Positions 36,774 through 38,500 of a stretch of 38,500 bases of DNA are shown in pieces. The DNA is from Treponema sp. (GTDB taxonomy: Bacteria; Spirochaetota; Spirochaetia; Treponematales; Breznakiellaceae), in assembly GCA_031268125.1 (NCBI GenBank), contig JAIRXT010000151.1:1-38500 (forward strand), in the 5' to 3' direction. The notes below the pieces were generated by a model, which did no database searches, was not told the origin of the DNA, and was given only the letters and a program-made list of their open reading frames with translations. A program made the translations under genes and the position numbers. Within the stretch, counting starts at the first letter, position 1; every line of letters begins with the position of its first letter.

Positions 36774-37687
36774 TGTACTCCCCCTACGATTCTTAAAAAA
36801 TACCCTTCAAGGTCTTCTTCTTCCGTCTTTAACATGGTTAAGGAATGCCCGCTCTGTACCAGCAAAGCCGCTATTATTTCCGGTTTTGCCGCGGTTTTAC
36901 CGGTTACCACCAGGGCTTCTTTATCCGCGGAATACGATACCTCGTACCCCTTTTGTTCCAGCAAAAGGCGGGTATCCTCAAGGCCGCAGGTTTTTACCAG
37001 AAGCCGTTTTTGACTAAGTTCCTCAAGGCGGCTTGTTTGAATTTCCTGCAATATCCGTCCCTGATGGATAATCCCAATCCGGTCTGCAAGCCGGGAAATT
37101 TCGCTAAGGATATGGCTTGAAATAAACACAGTAACACCGTCATTCCGCGCCATGTCCAGGAGCAGCTGCCGGATTTCAACTATCCCGGCGGGGTCGAGCC
37201 CGTTTGACGGTTCATCCAACACAAGAATTTGCGGGTGATGTATGAACGCCTTGGCAAGCCCTAACCGCTGGACATTACCCAGCGACAGGGCCTTTGCCTT
37301 CCGGTCCCGGAACGGCGTCAGCCGCAGTTTTTCTATTACGCCGTTTACGGCCTTTGCATCATTTATCCTATGCATACGCCGGACAATCTCAAGGTTTTCG
37401 GCCACGGTCAAATCAGGATAGGCGCGGGCCGTTTCCACAAGACAACCGGCCTGTTCCCACAGCCGGTAATTCCCGGCATGGACCTTCTGGCCGTTGATAT
37501 ACGCCGCCCCGGTATCCGGTTTTATCATGGCCAGCAGCATCCGTATGGTAGTTGTTTTCCCCGCGCCGTTCAAACCCAAAAAGCCGTATATCTCCCCGCC
37601 CTTAATACTAAGGGAAACAGCTTCAACAGCCCGGACTTTACCGTAACGTTTCCCCAGCTTTTCAGTAATAATAACATCTGCCGCCAT
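36770..37687 (-). CDS. ABC transporter ATP-binding protein (BcrA/NatA-like)
   Basis: Walker A GLNGAGKTTTIRML; signature LSLGNVQRLGLAKAF; Walker B ILVLDEPSNGLDP. Confidence 0.94.
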   Translation of the reverse strand: MAADVIITEKLGKRYGKVRAVEAVSLSIKGGEIYGFLGLNGAGKTTTIRMLLAMIKPDTGAAYINGQKVHAGNYRLWEQAGCLVETARAYPDLTVAENLEIVRRMHRINDAKAVNGVIEKLRLTPFRDRKAKALSLGNVQRLGLAKAFIHHPQILVLDEPSNGLDPAGIVEIRQLLLDMARNDGVTVFISSHILSEISRLADRIGIIHQGRILQEIQTSRLEELSQKRLLVKTCGLEDTRLLLEQKGYEVSYSADKEALVVTGKTAAKPEIIAALLVQSGHSLTMLKTEEEDLEGYFLRIVGGVQ

Positions 37688-37767
37688 TGTTTTATCTCCA
37701 CCTATATATATGTTCTAAAATGCTAAACTGCCAGAGTACATTCAAACATCCCCAAGATTCAAGTCCA

Positions 37768-38493
37768 TTATTTTAGCTTTCGTATCGTTCCTAACCCGCC
37801 CCGGTTAAATTGTACATTCGGGTTTCCGCGGTACCTAATACTGCCAACGCCGCCAATACCCGCCGCTAAATTATCCACGGCCCAAACGTGTGCCCTGCCA
37901 ACGCCGCCGATATCAACAAAAACATTATTTGTACTAAATTCCCTGCCGTTAAACAGGCCGGCCCCGGAAATATTAATCAGTGCGGTTTTACTGCTTCCGG
38001 TTAATGCTACTTTCCCCGCCCCATAAACATTAACAGAAAGATACTCGCATTCTATATTACCGGATACTTCTCCGGCCCCGGATATTTCTATTGAAAATGA
38101 CGGAACAGTTATAGCATCGATTATTTCAACCTTTCCATTGCTGTCAATTGAAATACCCGATATGTCAGGGCTGTAAATATCAATAATAAAATCATGCCTC
38201 ATTTTTGTCGTTTTCTCAATATTTAATACGTTGTTAATTACATTAGTTTCAACATACCGGTTTAAATTTGAGTTAATCGCAACACTCAAACGGTTTTCTT
38301 TACCCGAATGGATACGAACTATGCTTTTCCCCTCAGAACCATAATGATTTGAAAAAGCTCCGGTTATTTGTATCTTTTCAAAGTCCGGCACAATTCTATC
38401 AAAGGTTTCCATCTTTCCCAGGCCATACCCTTTGCCGGAGGCGCAAGAAATACAGATCGCAAAAACGACACCCATAAAAACCGCATCAAACAA
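37768..38493 (-). CDS. DUF2807 (GIN-domain) family putative lipoprotein; possibly truncated at the window edge
   Basis: Lipobox-like AICISCASG; KIQITGAFSNHYGSEGKSIVRIHSG, ISGAGEVSGNIECEYLSVNVYGAGKVALTGSSKTALINISGAGLFNG repeats. Confidence 0.8.
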   Translation of the reverse strand: MFDAVFMGVVFAICISCASGKGYGLGKMETFDRIVPDFEKIQITGAFSNHYGSEGKSIVRIHSGKENRLSVAINSNLNRYVETNVINNVLNIEKTTKMRHDFIIDIYSPDISGISIDSNGKVEIIDAITVPSFSIEISGAGEVSGNIECEYLSVNVYGAGKVALTGSSKTALINISGAGLFNGREFSTNNVFVDIGGVGRAHVWAVDNLAAGIGGVGSIRYRGNPNVQFNRGGLGTIRKLK

Positions 38494-38500
38494 AAAAACC

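Overview
The 38.5 kb window is GC-rich, densely coding bacterial DNA. Gene content and order suggest a spirochete, probably a Treponema relative; this is an inference from protein families, not a search.

Content from left to right:
- Anaerobic ribonucleotide reductase locus on + (nrdR, nrdD, a glycyl-radical/thioredoxin-like protein, nrdG).
- A gamma-glutamyltransferase.
- A + strand set: TPR-like protein, a 905-aa protein ending in a GreA domain, and a VWA/proline-repeat/TM protein.
- A HEAT-repeat protein and tgt on -.
- A lipid/RND export module on - (MMPL, LolA-like, outer-membrane protein) with a divergent TetR regulator.
- rhaB-rhaA-rhaD on -, directly behind the lptF/lptG pair.
- The translation/RNA cluster nusA-infB-rbfA-truB-ribF-rpsO-pnp-dut on -.
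- An ABC exporter pair and a DUF2807-like lipoprotein on -.

Most interesting observations:
1. NrdD appears split. The catalytic/zinc-finger ORF lacks its C-terminal glycyl-radical loop, which lies on a separate downstream ORF fused to a CPAC thioredoxin-like domain.
2. An intrinsic-terminator-shaped hairpin sits between a near-consensus promoter and the nusA ribosome-binding site, suggesting attenuation or autoregulation.
3. A 165-bp MITE-like element has 18-bp terminal inverted repeats and a perfect 8-bp target duplication that overlaps a stop codon.
4. NusA carries an acidic linker and a C-terminal zinc ribbon.

I saw no CRISPR array, rRNA, tRNA or complete transposase.
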